A stretch of DNA of 64,000 nt from the NCBI GenBank assembly GCA_964449165.1, contig CAYVAT010000004.1, positions 1 to 64,000 of the forward strand. Direction: 5' to 3'. Source of the DNA: CAYSCW01 sp964449165. GTDB lineage: Bacteria > Acidobacteriota > Aminicenantia > Aminicenantales > Aminicenantaceae. The translations under genes and the position numbers were made by a program. The notes under the pieces are model-generated. The model did not search any database. It worked only from the letters and a program-made list of their open reading frames with translations, and was not told the DNA's origin. Below are positions 54,404-62,879 of this stretch, one piece after another. Every line of letters starts with the position of its first letter. The first letter of the stretch is position 1.

Positions 54404-55645
54404 TCAGGAAGATTTGTTCTGTTTTTTGGAAAAAATAACAGTCATGGTCCGCCCTATTAAAGAGGCAGAGCATAAGGCAAAGGCCACATCATAGACCAGC
54501 AGGAATCTCGTTTCTATCTGGCTCACACTGATGAACATGACCATAAAGCTGATGATGAGGACCACCATCAGGAGATGCTCAGGTTCTTGTGATCTCCTCC
54601 GGATAGAATCGATAGCATAAATCAGGAAGAGGAGATATAATGTCCCATAATATGCATAACGGATGATATTATGGGAATTGCTATAGACTGGCATGGGTAT
54701 TTCAAACACCCGTGGTAGCCTTTTTACCATACTCCTCATTATGCCAATCCAGCTTCCGTCATTAGTTGACCAGTATGTATAGGGAAAGTTTACAATTAAT
54801 GTGCCAATATGGCTTTTATGAATAGGATCATCTCCAAAGTAATTAAGCCTCAAGAACTCTCTGATCATGTTCTGGGATGAGGAGGGTAAGGATGACAGCT
54901 TGTTGAAATTCACTGCCCAGTAGGAAGTATAGCCGGAGGAAAATATAAAAACACCAAGTGCAACCAGCAATGGCACAACAATGGCAAGGCGGAATTGCAA
55001 ACGCCTGGAGAACAACCGGGTAAATAATATACTGAGGGTAAGAATGCCGAGGAGTACTCCGTTGGGCCTTATAAATGTCATCACAATGGCCACTATCAGG
55101 GCGGATATAAGATAGACCCGTTTATCCTTTCCTGCCCCGACTGCAAGCAATACAAATGTTAGGGCTGCACCGATGCTAAAAATATAGTCTGTCAAGAGGG
55201 TTCTGCTGTAGATGTTCAAGTATCGGTTGCCTATAATAAATATAATAAAAACAAGAAATACTGGCAAGTAACGGCGATTCCGAGATAAAGCCTTAGAAGC
55301 GAAAACAGCCAGGGCATAGATAAGAAACCCATTCAGCAGCGTGTAGGCAATCGGCCACGAACCTCTAAACAATCCCTTTAATACGGCGACTAGGACAGTA
55401 AATCCTACAAAGAAATAAGAACTATGTTTACCCTTTGAATAATGAGGATAGAGGCTCTTTGTCTCAAGGATATAATCGCTTAGGCTGTCATAGTCATGAG
55501 GGTCACTTCGACCGATATTAAAGCCAGGCTGGACATGCAACCTTTTTCCCTTATAGAAAGACATCATAAGTATGCCAAGATACAATATTAAGACTGCTAA
55601 CAGAATACTGTGCTTAACCGACAGTTTTCTGTTTGCACTTGGCAT
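54404..55645 (-). CDS. Multi-pass membrane protein, GT-C-like, paralogue of 61166-62425
   Basis: 413 residues with about ten hydrophobic segments. The N-terminus NRKLSVKHSILLAVLILYL with HVQPGF...DPHDYDSLSDYIL and the later NRYLNIYSRTLLTDYIFSIGA match the protein at 61166-62425 nearly word for word. The pattern (short N-terminal anchor, external loop with acidic residues, SSYFFVGFTVL) suggests a GT-C-like transferase or flippase; no catalytic motif is certain. The upstream frame is continuous with a GT4 relic at 55646-55785. The start is ATG at 55645. Confidence 0.65.
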   Translation of the reverse strand: MPSANRKLSVKHSILLAVLILYLGILMMSFYKGKRLHVQPGFNIGRSDPHDYDSLSDYILETKSLYPHYSKGKHSSYFFVGFTVLVAVLKGLFRGSWPIAYTLLNGFLIYALAVFASKALSRNRRYLPVFLVFIIFIIGNRYLNIYSRTLLTDYIFSIGAALTFVLLAVGAGKDKRVYLISALIVAIVMTFIRPNGVLLGILTLSILFTRLFSRRLQFRLAIVVPLLVALGVFIFSSGYTSYWAVNFNKLSSLPSSSQNMIREFLRLNYFGDDPIHKSHIGTLIVNFPYTYWSTNDGSWIGIMRSMVKRLPRVFEIPMPVYSNSHNIIRYAYYGTLYLLFLIYAIDSIRRRSQEPEHLLMVVLIISFMVMFISVSQIETRFLLVYDVAFALCSASLIGRTMTVIFSKKQNKSS

Positions 55646-55785
55646 TTTTATGATCGCTGTCTCCTGTCTTTTCTTCCTCTGATGTTTATTAAGACCACGC
55701 AGGGTGTTTATCCAGTTTGAGGTTAGGACATGAACCTCATAACCTATTCGGGTTGGAAGTATCCTGCGATATTGACTATTCTCAT
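55646..55785 (-). pseudogene. Relic of the N-terminus of a GT4 glycosyltransferase
   Basis: ATG at 55785 overlaps the TGA of the 2-epimerase gene (ATGA) and reads MRIVNIAGYFQPE-stop. A frame shift at 55747 continues IGYEVHVLTSNWINTLRGLNK, which runs in frame into the ATG of the gene at 54404. 'IVNIAGYFQPE' and 'GYEVHVLTSN' are the first and second strands of a GT4 acceptor half, normally separated by about 20 residues. So a small deletion removed the middle and a large one removed the rest. Confidence 0.7.
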
Positions 55786-56978
55786 TTAGCAGATTTTTCT
55801 AAGATACTCGATATCACTCTATATATTTTTTCGGCAGCCTTACCGTCACCAAATTGGTTCACCTGAGGCTTAGTCTCCCATGAATCAGAAATAACTTCTT
55901 CTATAAAGGTTTGAATCCGGTTAGGCTCGGCATCTACCAATCTATTCCAGCCTGACTCAAGTGTTTCTTTCCATTCTGTCTCGTCCCTGAGAGTAATACA
56001 TGGTACCCTGCAGAAATAAGCCTCCTTCTGCATCCCTCCTGAATCCGTACAGATAACCTTTGCGTTTTTCTCAAGGCAAATCATATCCAGATACGAAACT
56101 GGTTCTGTTACTTTTAGTCCTGATATATCAATCCTCGATTCCTTGATAGCCTTACGAGTCCGTGGATGCAGAGGGAGTATTATGCTTATATATTTATTTA
56201 TTTTTTTTAAGGCCTCAAAGATAGCTCTTAACCTCTCTTTATTGTCGGTATTTTCAGCGCGATGTACTGTGACCAGCACATATTCATCTTTCTTCAAATC
56301 AAGTTTGGCAAGAATATCAGAGCGTATATCAGCAAGCCTGGCATAATTTGATATCGAGTCAAACATTACATCACCAACATTGATAACCAGGGGCTGTGAA
56401 GTGCTCTGGCTCAGACTAAAGTTGTCTTTTAAATCGTGACCCGATTTCCTTATGTTTATAAAACCTTCTCTGCGTAAATTGTTCACAGCATTTCCTGTGG
56501 GACAAAAGAGAAGATCGGAGATGTGGTCAGTTATAACCCTGTTTATTTCCTCTGGCATTCTCTTATTGTAACTTCTTAACCCCGCTTCTACATGAGCCAC
56601 TGGTATATGATGTTTAACTGTGGTCAGTGCTCCAGCCAGGGTGGAGTTAGTATCGCCATAAACAATGGTCATGTTTGGCCTTTCCTTGATCAGGACTGTT
56701 TCAATCCGTTGCATCATCTTTGCTGTTTGTTCTCCATGCGTTCCAGAACCAACTTCCAAGTTATATTCAGGCCTTGGCATGTCAAGCTCATCAAAGAATA
56801 TCCTCGACATGTTTTCATCATAGTGCTGACCTGTATGAACTAAAATGTGCTGAATTTTCAGCTGATTGTTTATATTGTTTTTCTCAATGGCTTTTATGAC
56901 AGATGCAGCCTTTATAAATTGTGGACGCGCACCTACAAAGCTCAGTACTTCCATACAGATCATTTTTTGGATATCCAT
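55782..56978 (-). CDS. UDP-N-acetylglucosamine 2-epimerase (WecB/WbpI-like)
   Basis: 398 residues. VLSFVGARPQFIKAASVIKAI starts the GT-B-like fold. ILVHTGQHYDENMS, VYGDTNSTLAG and HVEAGLRSYNKRMPEEINR are the family motifs, with the catalytic Asp, Glu and Glu. ICTDSGGMQKEAYFCRVPC binds UDP. It makes UDP-ManNAc, or with WbpB/WbpD-like partners an N-acetylated mannuronic sugar. The start is ATG at 56978, or the ATG eight codons later (MEVLSF). Neighbours on both sides are GT4 relics; the WbpB/WbpD-like fusion follows upstream. Confidence 0.9.
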   Translation of the reverse strand: MDIQKMICMEVLSFVGARPQFIKAASVIKAIEKNNINNQLKIQHILVHTGQHYDENMSRIFFDELDMPRPEYNLEVGSGTHGEQTAKMMQRIETVLIKERPNMTIVYGDTNSTLAGALTTVKHHIPVAHVEAGLRSYNKRMPEEINRVITDHISDLLFCPTGNAVNNLRREGFINIRKSGHDLKDNFSLSQSTSQPLVINVGDVMFDSISNYARLADIRSDILAKLDLKKDEYVLVTVHRAENTDNKERLRAIFEALKKINKYISIILPLHPRTRKAIKESRIDISGLKVTEPVSYLDMICLEKNAKVICTDSGGMQKEAYFCRVPCITLRDETEWKETLESGWNRLVDAEPNRIQTFIEEVISDSWETKPQVNQFGDGKAAEKIYRVISSILEKSAK

Positions 56979-56984
56979 AATAGA

Positions 56985-57221
56985 CTAATCACCTGCTAAG
57001 ACACTCTGTGCACATCTTTCCCATGTATAAGATTGTTTTAGATCGATCATTGCCTGCCGGGCAAGCCTTTCACGTGCTTTTTCGTGAGAACCAGGCCTTT
57101 TGATTGTTAACAAGGCCACCTCATTAGCAATTCTAGAAAAGGCAGTGCACATCTTCATAACATTGATGCTATTGGCAGTACGAGAAGGAATGATTGAATC
57201 TGATAGGTAAAGGATCCTTAA
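56985..57221 (-). pseudogene. Deletion relic of the GT4 gene at 52163-53287
   Basis: A 79-codon open frame, LRILYLSDSIIPSRT... to QSVLAGD-stop. The first 50 residues equal the N-terminus of the GT4 at 52163-53287 with few changes. The last 29 equal its C-terminus (LIDLKQSYTWERRAQ in the parent, MIDLKQSYTWERCAQ here). About 290 residues in between are missing. At the parent's two break points the shared sequence is TTTTTGAT (plus strand), so a microhomology deletion is likely. The parental TTG start is TTA here. Confidence 0.85.
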
Positions 57222-57287
57222 TGGCTTCCCTAAAAATATAAAGTTTACTGAAAATATCCTTTTATTTTATCCACAACCCTGCTAACT

Positions 57288-58880
57288 CTAAGATTCTTTA
57301 ACAGCGACTAATCCTGTATTTTTTAATATATACTCATTGCCACAGTAGCTACAGGAAGCATTATTGCCTTTGAACTTCAGTGTCGTTCCACACTTGCACG
57401 TCCATCCTATCTGTTGTGCTGGCACTCCGACGACTATTGCATAATCAGCAATATCGGCCTTTATTACAGAACCTGCGCCTATCATCGTGTATTTTCCTAT
57501 CACAACTCCACAGACAATTGTTGCATTTGCTCCTATTGTTACACCTTTTTTAACTAGTGTCTTTCTAAATTCATGCTTTCTTTCAATAAATGCCCTTGGA
57601 TTATAGACATTAGTAAAAACACAGGAAGGTCCGCAAAAAACCTCATCTTCAAGAATGACTCCTTTGTAGATAGATACATTATTCTGGATTTTGCATCTGT
57701 TGCCAATCTCTACATCAGGGCCTATCATAACATTCTGGCCTATTATGCAATTCTTTCCTATCTTTGAGCCTTTCAGGATATGGGAGAAATGCCATATTTT
57801 TGTCCCTTCTCCTAGTTGGACTCCATTGTCCACATAGGAACTTTCATGAATGAAAACTTTTGATGGAGAAGCAGAGGCTGAGGCAAAGGAGGAAAGGGAT
57901 TTTTCAGCGGTTTCAAGGATCCTTAATACCTTGAGACCTTCGTATCCATCTGTAAGCGGCCTTTTTCTTTGCTCGACACATTCTAAGAAGTGTTGCAATT
58001 CCAGTTTTAATGGTTCTGCCATCTTTATAGGGATAATCTGATATTCAGCTTTCTGGGCAACAGGGATTTTTCCATCTTTCCACTCTATCTTGTGTGGATA
58101 AAAGAAGAGCTTCTCTTTACTCACGTCATCAAACACGGCCATGGCTTTTGTACCTACAACTATAAGCTTCTGTTCTTTATAAGGATGAAGCCAGCTCACA
58201 AATATATGGCCCTTTACACCGTTTCTGAATTCAAGGGTGGTCATGGTTGTATCATAAATTTTTGTGTTGATATAATCTCCTCCCGCAGCAGATACTTTGA
58301 TTGGTTCTTCTTCAAGAAGCATGAGTATTACAGATATGTCGTGGGGTGCAAAACTCCAGAGGATATTCTCTTCGGTCCTGAATTTACCTATATTGAGTCG
58401 GTTTGAATATATATATTGGATCTTTCCGAGCTCTCCAGATGATACAAGTTCTTTAAGTTCTTTAACGGCAGGATGATATTGAAGTATATGGCCTACCATT
58501 AAAATTTTTTTATTCTTCTCAGCTAAATCTGCAATTTCCTGTCCTTCCTTAACTGTAAGAGCAAGAGGTTTTTCATCAAATACATCCTTACCTGAGAGCA
58601 AAGACTTTTTTACCAACTCATAATGCGTGGCTGCAGGCGTTGCAATTACTACAGCCTTTATATCAGGATTTTTTATTACTTTTTCGATTGATACAGAATA
58701 GTTAAGATCAGGAAACTTTGCTTTTCGTTCTGAGATAATTGTTTTGTCTAAATCACAAGCCGTGTGAAGCACTTTTAATTCGTAAAGATTGCGGAGGATG
58801 TTTTTGCCCCAATAGCCAAGGCCAATAAGACCCACAAACCGCCTTTGTGTTTCAATTGGTTTCTTATTTGATGATACCAT
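57288..58880 (-). CDS. Gfo/Idh/MocA dehydrogenase fused to hexapeptide acetyltransferase and a zinc ribbon (WbpB-WbpD-like)
   Basis: 530 residues from ATG at 58880 (GAGGT 4 bases upstream; a longer TTG frame starts at 58904). Residues about 15-340 are a sugar-nucleotide dehydrogenase: GLIGLGYWGKNILRNL binds NAD, and VFDEKPLALT holds the catalytic Lys. About 345-490 are hexapeptide repeats (VQLGEGTKIWHFSHI, IGKNCIIGQNVMIG, VTIGANATIVCGVVIG), an N-acetyltransferase. The end has CKC...CSYC, four Cys that likely bind zinc. In Pseudomonas, WbpB and WbpD are separate enzymes for UDP-GlcNAc3NAcA. The 2-epimerase next door fits WbpI. Confidence 0.88.
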   Translation of the reverse strand: MVSSNKKPIETQRRFVGLIGLGYWGKNILRNLYELKVLHTACDLDKTIISERKAKFPDLNYSVSIEKVIKNPDIKAVVIATPAATHYELVKKSLLSGKDVFDEKPLALTVKEGQEIADLAEKNKKILMVGHILQYHPAVKELKELVSSGELGKIQYIYSNRLNIGKFRTEENILWSFAPHDISVILMLLEEEPIKVSAAGGDYINTKIYDTTMTTLEFRNGVKGHIFVSWLHPYKEQKLIVVGTKAMAVFDDVSKEKLFFYPHKIEWKDGKIPVAQKAEYQIIPIKMAEPLKLELQHFLECVEQRKRPLTDGYEGLKVLRILETAEKSLSSFASASASPSKVFIHESSYVDNGVQLGEGTKIWHFSHILKGSKIGKNCIIGQNVMIGPDVEIGNRCKIQNNVSIYKGVILEDEVFCGPSCVFTNVYNPRAFIERKHEFRKTLVKKGVTIGANATIVCGVVIGKYTMIGAGSVIKADIADYAIVVGVPAQQIGWTCKCGTTLKFKGNNASCSYCGNEYILKNTGLVAVKES

Positions 58881-59304
58881 CGTTACCTCAAATTTCTTGA
58901 TCAATAAGGTGAATTAATAAACTTGTATATGGGTCTGAGGTGTATTCACCTGAAGGTGGTGTAAGATTGGAGTTCCAGAGAGCTATTCCTTTTAAGATGC
59001 GTTTCTAATCCAGCCGACCATTGAAAAATGCTCTTCAACGCTTCCTGAGCTGGCCAAGAGTAAATCCTTTGAAGCATATATTGAAATTCCCTTGTACTAT
59101 AGCTTTTGCCTATCTGGAATCCATTTGGCAGGAATGATAGACAATTTTGACTACCAAATTTAATAGTTATAAAACACGCTCTATTGAAAAACGATCTCAT
59201 AGAGGGACATGATTAGAGTAATGTCTAACTATCTCCTTATTTATCAGATGATGACAGTGATGATCTGATGCAATAGAGCATTAAATATAAGCCTTGAGAT
59301 AAAC
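58881..59304 (-). other. Gap of 424 bases; possible eroded coding sequence, unidentified
   Basis: The minus strand has one frame (59200 to 58946) that starts MRSFFNRACFITIKFGS and has protein-like composition (IYSWPAQEALKSIFQWSAG), but no recognised family, no ribosome-binding site and no neighbour overlap. It could be the tail of a decayed methyltransferase or glycosyltransferase. A short dyad ATCAGAT...ATCTGAT (about 59245-59270) is present. The promoter of the 58880 gene must be in this gap or further upstream. Confidence 0.35.
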
Positions 59305-60156
59305 TCAATCAAGTTCTTTTTTCCTTCGACATATTTGTATATAAAGTAAGTTTCTAAATATGCTATAAAAGTAAGCTTTTACTTTTCCTATGAGGCAATC
59401 AAACTTATCCAGATGATAACGTTTGTCCTCATAAAGCCTGTCCACGAATTTATTAAAGTCCTTTTTCTGTGAATGACCGATGGCAACACTCAATGAAGTA
59501 GAGGAAACCCGGAAGGCACAGAGGACATCTGAGCTGATGTAAATGTCTCCATGCAAGAGCATACGGCACCATAAATCCAGATCGGTCAGATAGGGTATTG
59601 TGTGGTCAAAGCCACCGGTTTTCCTTAATACATCAGACCTGAAAAGCACTGAAGATGGTTCCCCTATAAGGTTGGTGCCAGATTGCACTGTCTTCTTGAT
59701 TATTTGAATCCCAGGAAACTTGCCGCTTTTACCTTTAAATCTCCTCTGCAAAATTTTGCGATCCTTTTCATCGATAATATCCCTTCCGCAGCAGACCAGT
59801 ACCACATCTTTGTTTTCAGGGGCCTCTAGAATTTCAATCTGACTTTCAAGGCATGAAGGATAGAGCAAATCGTCATGGTGAAGGACCTTGATATATTTTC
59901 CTCTCGCTTCTGAGAGAACCTTGTTGGAGTTGCCCTCTGCTCCAAGGTTTCTCTCGTTCTTAAGGGAGCGAATTCGAGAATCTATATTCTTCTTAATTAT
60001 ATCCAAAGTCCTATCTGTGGAGCAGTCATCAGTTATGACAAGTTCGAAGTTCGGATAAGTTTGGGAGAGGACTGACTCTATGCTCTCTCCAATGTAATCC
60101 TCACCGTTATAGGTTGGAATGCAAACAGATATTTTGGGTTGAGAAGGAGGATTCAT
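59305..60156 (-). CDS. GT2-family glycosyltransferase
   Basis: 283 residues. ISVCIPTYNGEDYIGESIESVLSQ starts the GT-A fold. LVITDDCSTDRTLDII and IKVLHHDDLLYPSCLE give the donor and metal site. LTDLDLWCRMLLHG holds the late acidic residue. The C-terminus is basic (RNLLYIQICRRKKELD). The ATG overlaps the end of the next GT2 gene by 4 bases. Donor not predictable. Confidence 0.9.
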   Translation of the reverse strand: MNPPSQPKISVCIPTYNGEDYIGESIESVLSQTYPNFELVITDDCSTDRTLDIIKKNIDSRIRSLKNERNLGAEGNSNKVLSEARGKYIKVLHHDDLLYPSCLESQIEILEAPENKDVVLVCCGRDIIDEKDRKILQRRFKGKSGKFPGIQIIKKTVQSGTNLIGEPSSVLFRSDVLRKTGGFDHTIPYLTDLDLWCRMLLHGDIYISSDVLCAFRVSSTSLSVAIGHSQKKDFNKFVDRLYEDKRYHLDKFDCLIGKVKAYFYSIFRNLLYIQICRRKKELD

Positions 60157-61169
60157 TCACCGATGTTAGAAATCTGAATATCCTCAGAAGCTTTCTCTTC
60201 TGAATCTTTCTTGTTGGAGGGATGGTCAAAGCCGTATTTTTCAGCAACGATATATAAAGGTCTATGTTTTATTCTGCGATGTATCCTGCCGATATATTGA
60301 CCGATGAGCCCCAGCGAAACAAGTTGAATCCCTCCAAGGAACAGAATGATCACGATGGTAGAAGTCCACCCGGGGATAGAAGATTCTGGATTGATAAACT
60401 TATGGATAAGGGACCATAAAATGAGTAAGAATGAGGTAAAAGTTATAATGATTCCAAGAAGACTTGAAAGATACAAAGGTTTATCAGAAAAGCCTGTTAT
60501 GGCATCAAAGGCAAATCTTATCATCTTTCCTAATGTGTATTTTGTTTTCCCGGCGTGGCGGATATCTCGCTCGTATTCCAGGCCATACTGCGGAAATCCA
60601 ATCCAGGCAATAAGCCCCCGAATATATCTATCCTCTTCTCGAATCGATTTCAAGGCATCAACCACAATCCGATCGATCAGTCTAAAATCTCCGGAATCGA
60701 AAGGCATTTCTACTTTGCTGAGCTTTCCCAACATCCGGTAGAAAAGTTTTGCAGTCATCAGCTTAAAAATTGTTTCGCCTTTACGTTTTTTTCGCACTCC
60801 ATAAACAACCTTGTACCCTTCTTCCCATTTGGCGTACATCTCAGGAATTAATTCGGGAGGGTCTTGTAAGTCTGCGTCGATAATGACCACAGCATCGCCA
60901 CAAGCGGCATCAAGTCCTGCAGTGATAGCAATCTGATGGCCGAAATTTCGCGAAAAGCTGATGACCCCTACATATTTATCTTTCTGGGATATTTCTTTGA
61001 GGATTTTTGATGTCCTGTCTGAGCTGCCATCATCCACGAATATAATTTCATGGCGACATCTTTGCTCAAGCGAAACAAGCACGTTTTTTACTCGTTTATA
61101 GAATTCATGAATGACTTGCTCTTCACAGTAAATAGGGACAACAACAGATAAGAGATGTTTCTGACTCAT
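60153..61169 (-). CDS. GT2 polyprenyl-phosphate glycosyltransferase (GtrB-like)
   Basis: 338 residues from ATG at 61169 (MSQKHLLS), which overlaps the upstream TGA as ATGA; a longer frame starts at 61259. LSVVVPIYCEEQVI, EIIFVDDGSSDRT and VVIIDADLQDPPELIPEM give the DxDxQ donor site. SFSRNFGHQIAITAGLD and DRYIRGLIAWIGF follow. Two C-terminal membrane segments (about 240-265 and 280-300) are present, as in GtrB/bactoprenol glucosyl transferase. It makes a polyprenyl-phosphate sugar, probably for the GT-C-like protein encoded just upstream (61166-62425). Confidence 0.9.
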   Translation of the reverse strand: MSQKHLLSVVVPIYCEEQVIHEFYKRVKNVLVSLEQRCRHEIIFVDDGSSDRTSKILKEISQKDKYVGVISFSRNFGHQIAITAGLDAACGDAVVIIDADLQDPPELIPEMYAKWEEGYKVVYGVRKKRKGETIFKLMTAKLFYRMLGKLSKVEMPFDSGDFRLIDRIVVDALKSIREEDRYIRGLIAWIGFPQYGLEYERDIRHAGKTKYTLGKMIRFAFDAITGFSDKPLYLSSLLGIIITFTSFLLILWSLIHKFINPESSIPGWTSTIVIILFLGGIQLVSLGLIGQYIGRIHRRIKHRPLYIVAEKYGFDHPSNKKDSEEKASEDIQISNIGE

Positions 61170-62425
61170 AATGCTTTTCCGGCATTCATTTTTTTTCTCT
61201 GTGACAATAAGAATGTTGTTATCTTGTACACCATGAACGAAGAACACAGGATTATACACACATCAAAGATTAAGAGATACCTTAGTTCTATATGGCTTAT
61301 GCTGACAAATGAAATAAGGTATCCCAGAATAAGAGAGGCCATCATTAGATATTCAGGTTCCCGCGCACTTACACGAATTGAATGGACTAGATAAGCAAGG
61401 AAGAAAAAATATAAAGTTCCGTAATATACATAACGAACATAGTTATGTACATCGTCATAAACGGGTATTGGTATCTCAAATACTCTTGGTACCCTTCTTA
61501 AAACACTTCCCATTATTGCCGTCAATGAGCCATCATTGTGTATCCAGTATTTATACGGAAATCCTACGATTCCTGTACCGATGTGGTCGTGGTGAATTAA
61601 ATTATCACCTAAATAATTAATTTCTAGCACCTGGGAAAATATTTTCTGAGGTAATTTAGGATAAGAGTTAAGTTTATCGAAGTTTTTAACCATATAAGCA
61701 GTGAGGCTTGAAGAGAGGACGAAGATAACCAAACCGACTATACAGGGCGCTGCAAGAATTATCACTCGGGGTAATCGTTTAGGGAGGAATTGCGACAGAA
61801 AAAGGACAAGGGAAAAGGCAACCAAAAACACGCCATTTGGCTTTATAAACAACAATATAGTGGCTATCAATAATGCACCTATTGTATGCTCGCGCTTACC
61901 CTTTGCTATGCCTGATACAAGCAGGATGAATGTTAATCCAGCACCGATGGCAAAAATATAGTCAGGCAGAAGGGTTCTGCTGTAAATATTCAAATATCTG
62001 TTGGATAGAATGAAGAACATGGATACTAAAAAGACTATGAAATAATTTTTCTTTCGAAGAAACACCCGGGAGGAAAAAAGGGCAAGGATATATATTGAAA
62101 GACCGTTTAACAAGGTGTAAGCAATCTTCCAGTGATTTCCGAATAAGCCTTTAATCGCTGCAACCAGAAGCGTATAACCCATGAAGAAATACGAGCTGTG
62201 GTAAGTAGTGTAGTAGGCTGGATAAAGCTTTTTGTTCTTAAGGATATAATTACTCAAGTTATCGTACTGAGTGCAGTCGTTTTTGCAGATATCAAAACCA
62301 GGCTGGATATGCAACATTTTACCCTTATAGAAAGACATCATCAGTACGCTCAGATACAATATTAAGATTGCTAACAGAATACTGTGCTTCACTGATAATT
62401 TTCTGTTTATACCTGGCCTCTTCAT
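61166..62425 (-). CDS. Multi-pass membrane protein, GT-C-like, paralogue of 54404-55645
   Basis: 419 residues with about ten hydrophobic segments. NRKLSVKHSILLAILILYL, NRYLNIYSRTLLPDYIFAIGA and PRVFEIPIPVYDDVHNYVRY occur here and in the paralogue with minor changes. It is coupled to the GtrB-like gene by ATGA overlap and to the lipoprotein gene by 4 bases, so the three form one unit. The GtrB partner suggests that this protein transfers the polyprenyl-linked sugar, in the manner of Gtr serotype-converting enzymes. No catalytic motif is certain. Confidence 0.68.
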   Translation of the reverse strand: MKRPGINRKLSVKHSILLAILILYLSVLMMSFYKGKMLHIQPGFDICKNDCTQYDNLSNYILKNKKLYPAYYTTYHSSYFFMGYTLLVAAIKGLFGNHWKIAYTLLNGLSIYILALFSSRVFLRKKNYFIVFLVSMFFILSNRYLNIYSRTLLPDYIFAIGAGLTFILLVSGIAKGKREHTIGALLIATILLFIKPNGVFLVAFSLVLFLSQFLPKRLPRVIILAAPCIVGLVIFVLSSSLTAYMVKNFDKLNSYPKLPQKIFSQVLEINYLGDNLIHHDHIGTGIVGFPYKYWIHNDGSLTAIMGSVLRRVPRVFEIPIPVYDDVHNYVRYVYYGTLYFFFLAYLVHSIRVSAREPEYLMMASLILGYLISFVSISHIELRYLLIFDVCIILCSSFMVYKITTFLLSQRKKMNAGKAL

Positions 62426-62829
62426 GGCCGTTGTCTCCTATCAACGAGAATTAAAACCCCCAGAACGGCAGAATTTATACGTTTTTTGTCTTCGCTGAAA
62501 GTAAACCAGCATTCATATACTCCAAAAATTTTGTATCTGAAATCCAAGTATATCCTTTTCCTTACCTTGCCTTTTGTCTTTTCTTCTGCAACACCTATGC
62601 TATATTCGACATCAAAAAGAGTTTCTCCGTTTTCATCTGTGATGATCAAATTTCTGTTCTTTGAAAAATAGAAATGCCTTTGGCCATCTTCAGATATCCA
62701 GTGCCCTGTTAGATTGTTTAAAGGCTCTTTAACCGGGTTTGTACAACTGATGAGTAGAGACAGGAACAATATTAGAGACAAGACAACAATTTTAGGCTTG
62801 AAGACTTGAGTACAGTTTCTAGGTTCCAT
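62422..62829 (-). CDS. Small predicted lipoprotein
   Basis: 135 residues. A signal (VVLSLILFLSLLISC) ends in the lipobox LISC, so the Cys is lipidated. The mature 105 residues are beta-rich (GHWISEDGQRHFYFSK, then ITDENGETLFDVEYSI, CWFTFSEDKKRIN), like small META/lipocalin-type lipoproteins, but I cannot name a family. It overlaps the next gene by 4 bases and starts 50 bases after the ABC exporter gene. It is likely periplasmic and co-expressed with the GtrB/GT-C pair. Confidence 0.7.
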   Translation of the reverse strand: MEPRNCTQVFKPKIVVLSLILFLSLLISCTNPVKEPLNNLTGHWISEDGQRHFYFSKNRNLIITDENGETLFDVEYSIGVAEEKTKGKVRKRIYLDFRYKIFGVYECWFTFSEDKKRINSAVLGVLILVDRRQRP

Positions 62830-62879
62830 CTATGAGAACAGATGAGTTATTATTCGTTTTAAATGTAGATGTCGTTTGA

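Noticed and set aside
61170..61259. 30-residue N-terminal extension of the GtrB-like GT2
   Set aside because: The ATG at 61169 overlaps the upstream stop as ATGA and starts exactly at the family N-terminus.
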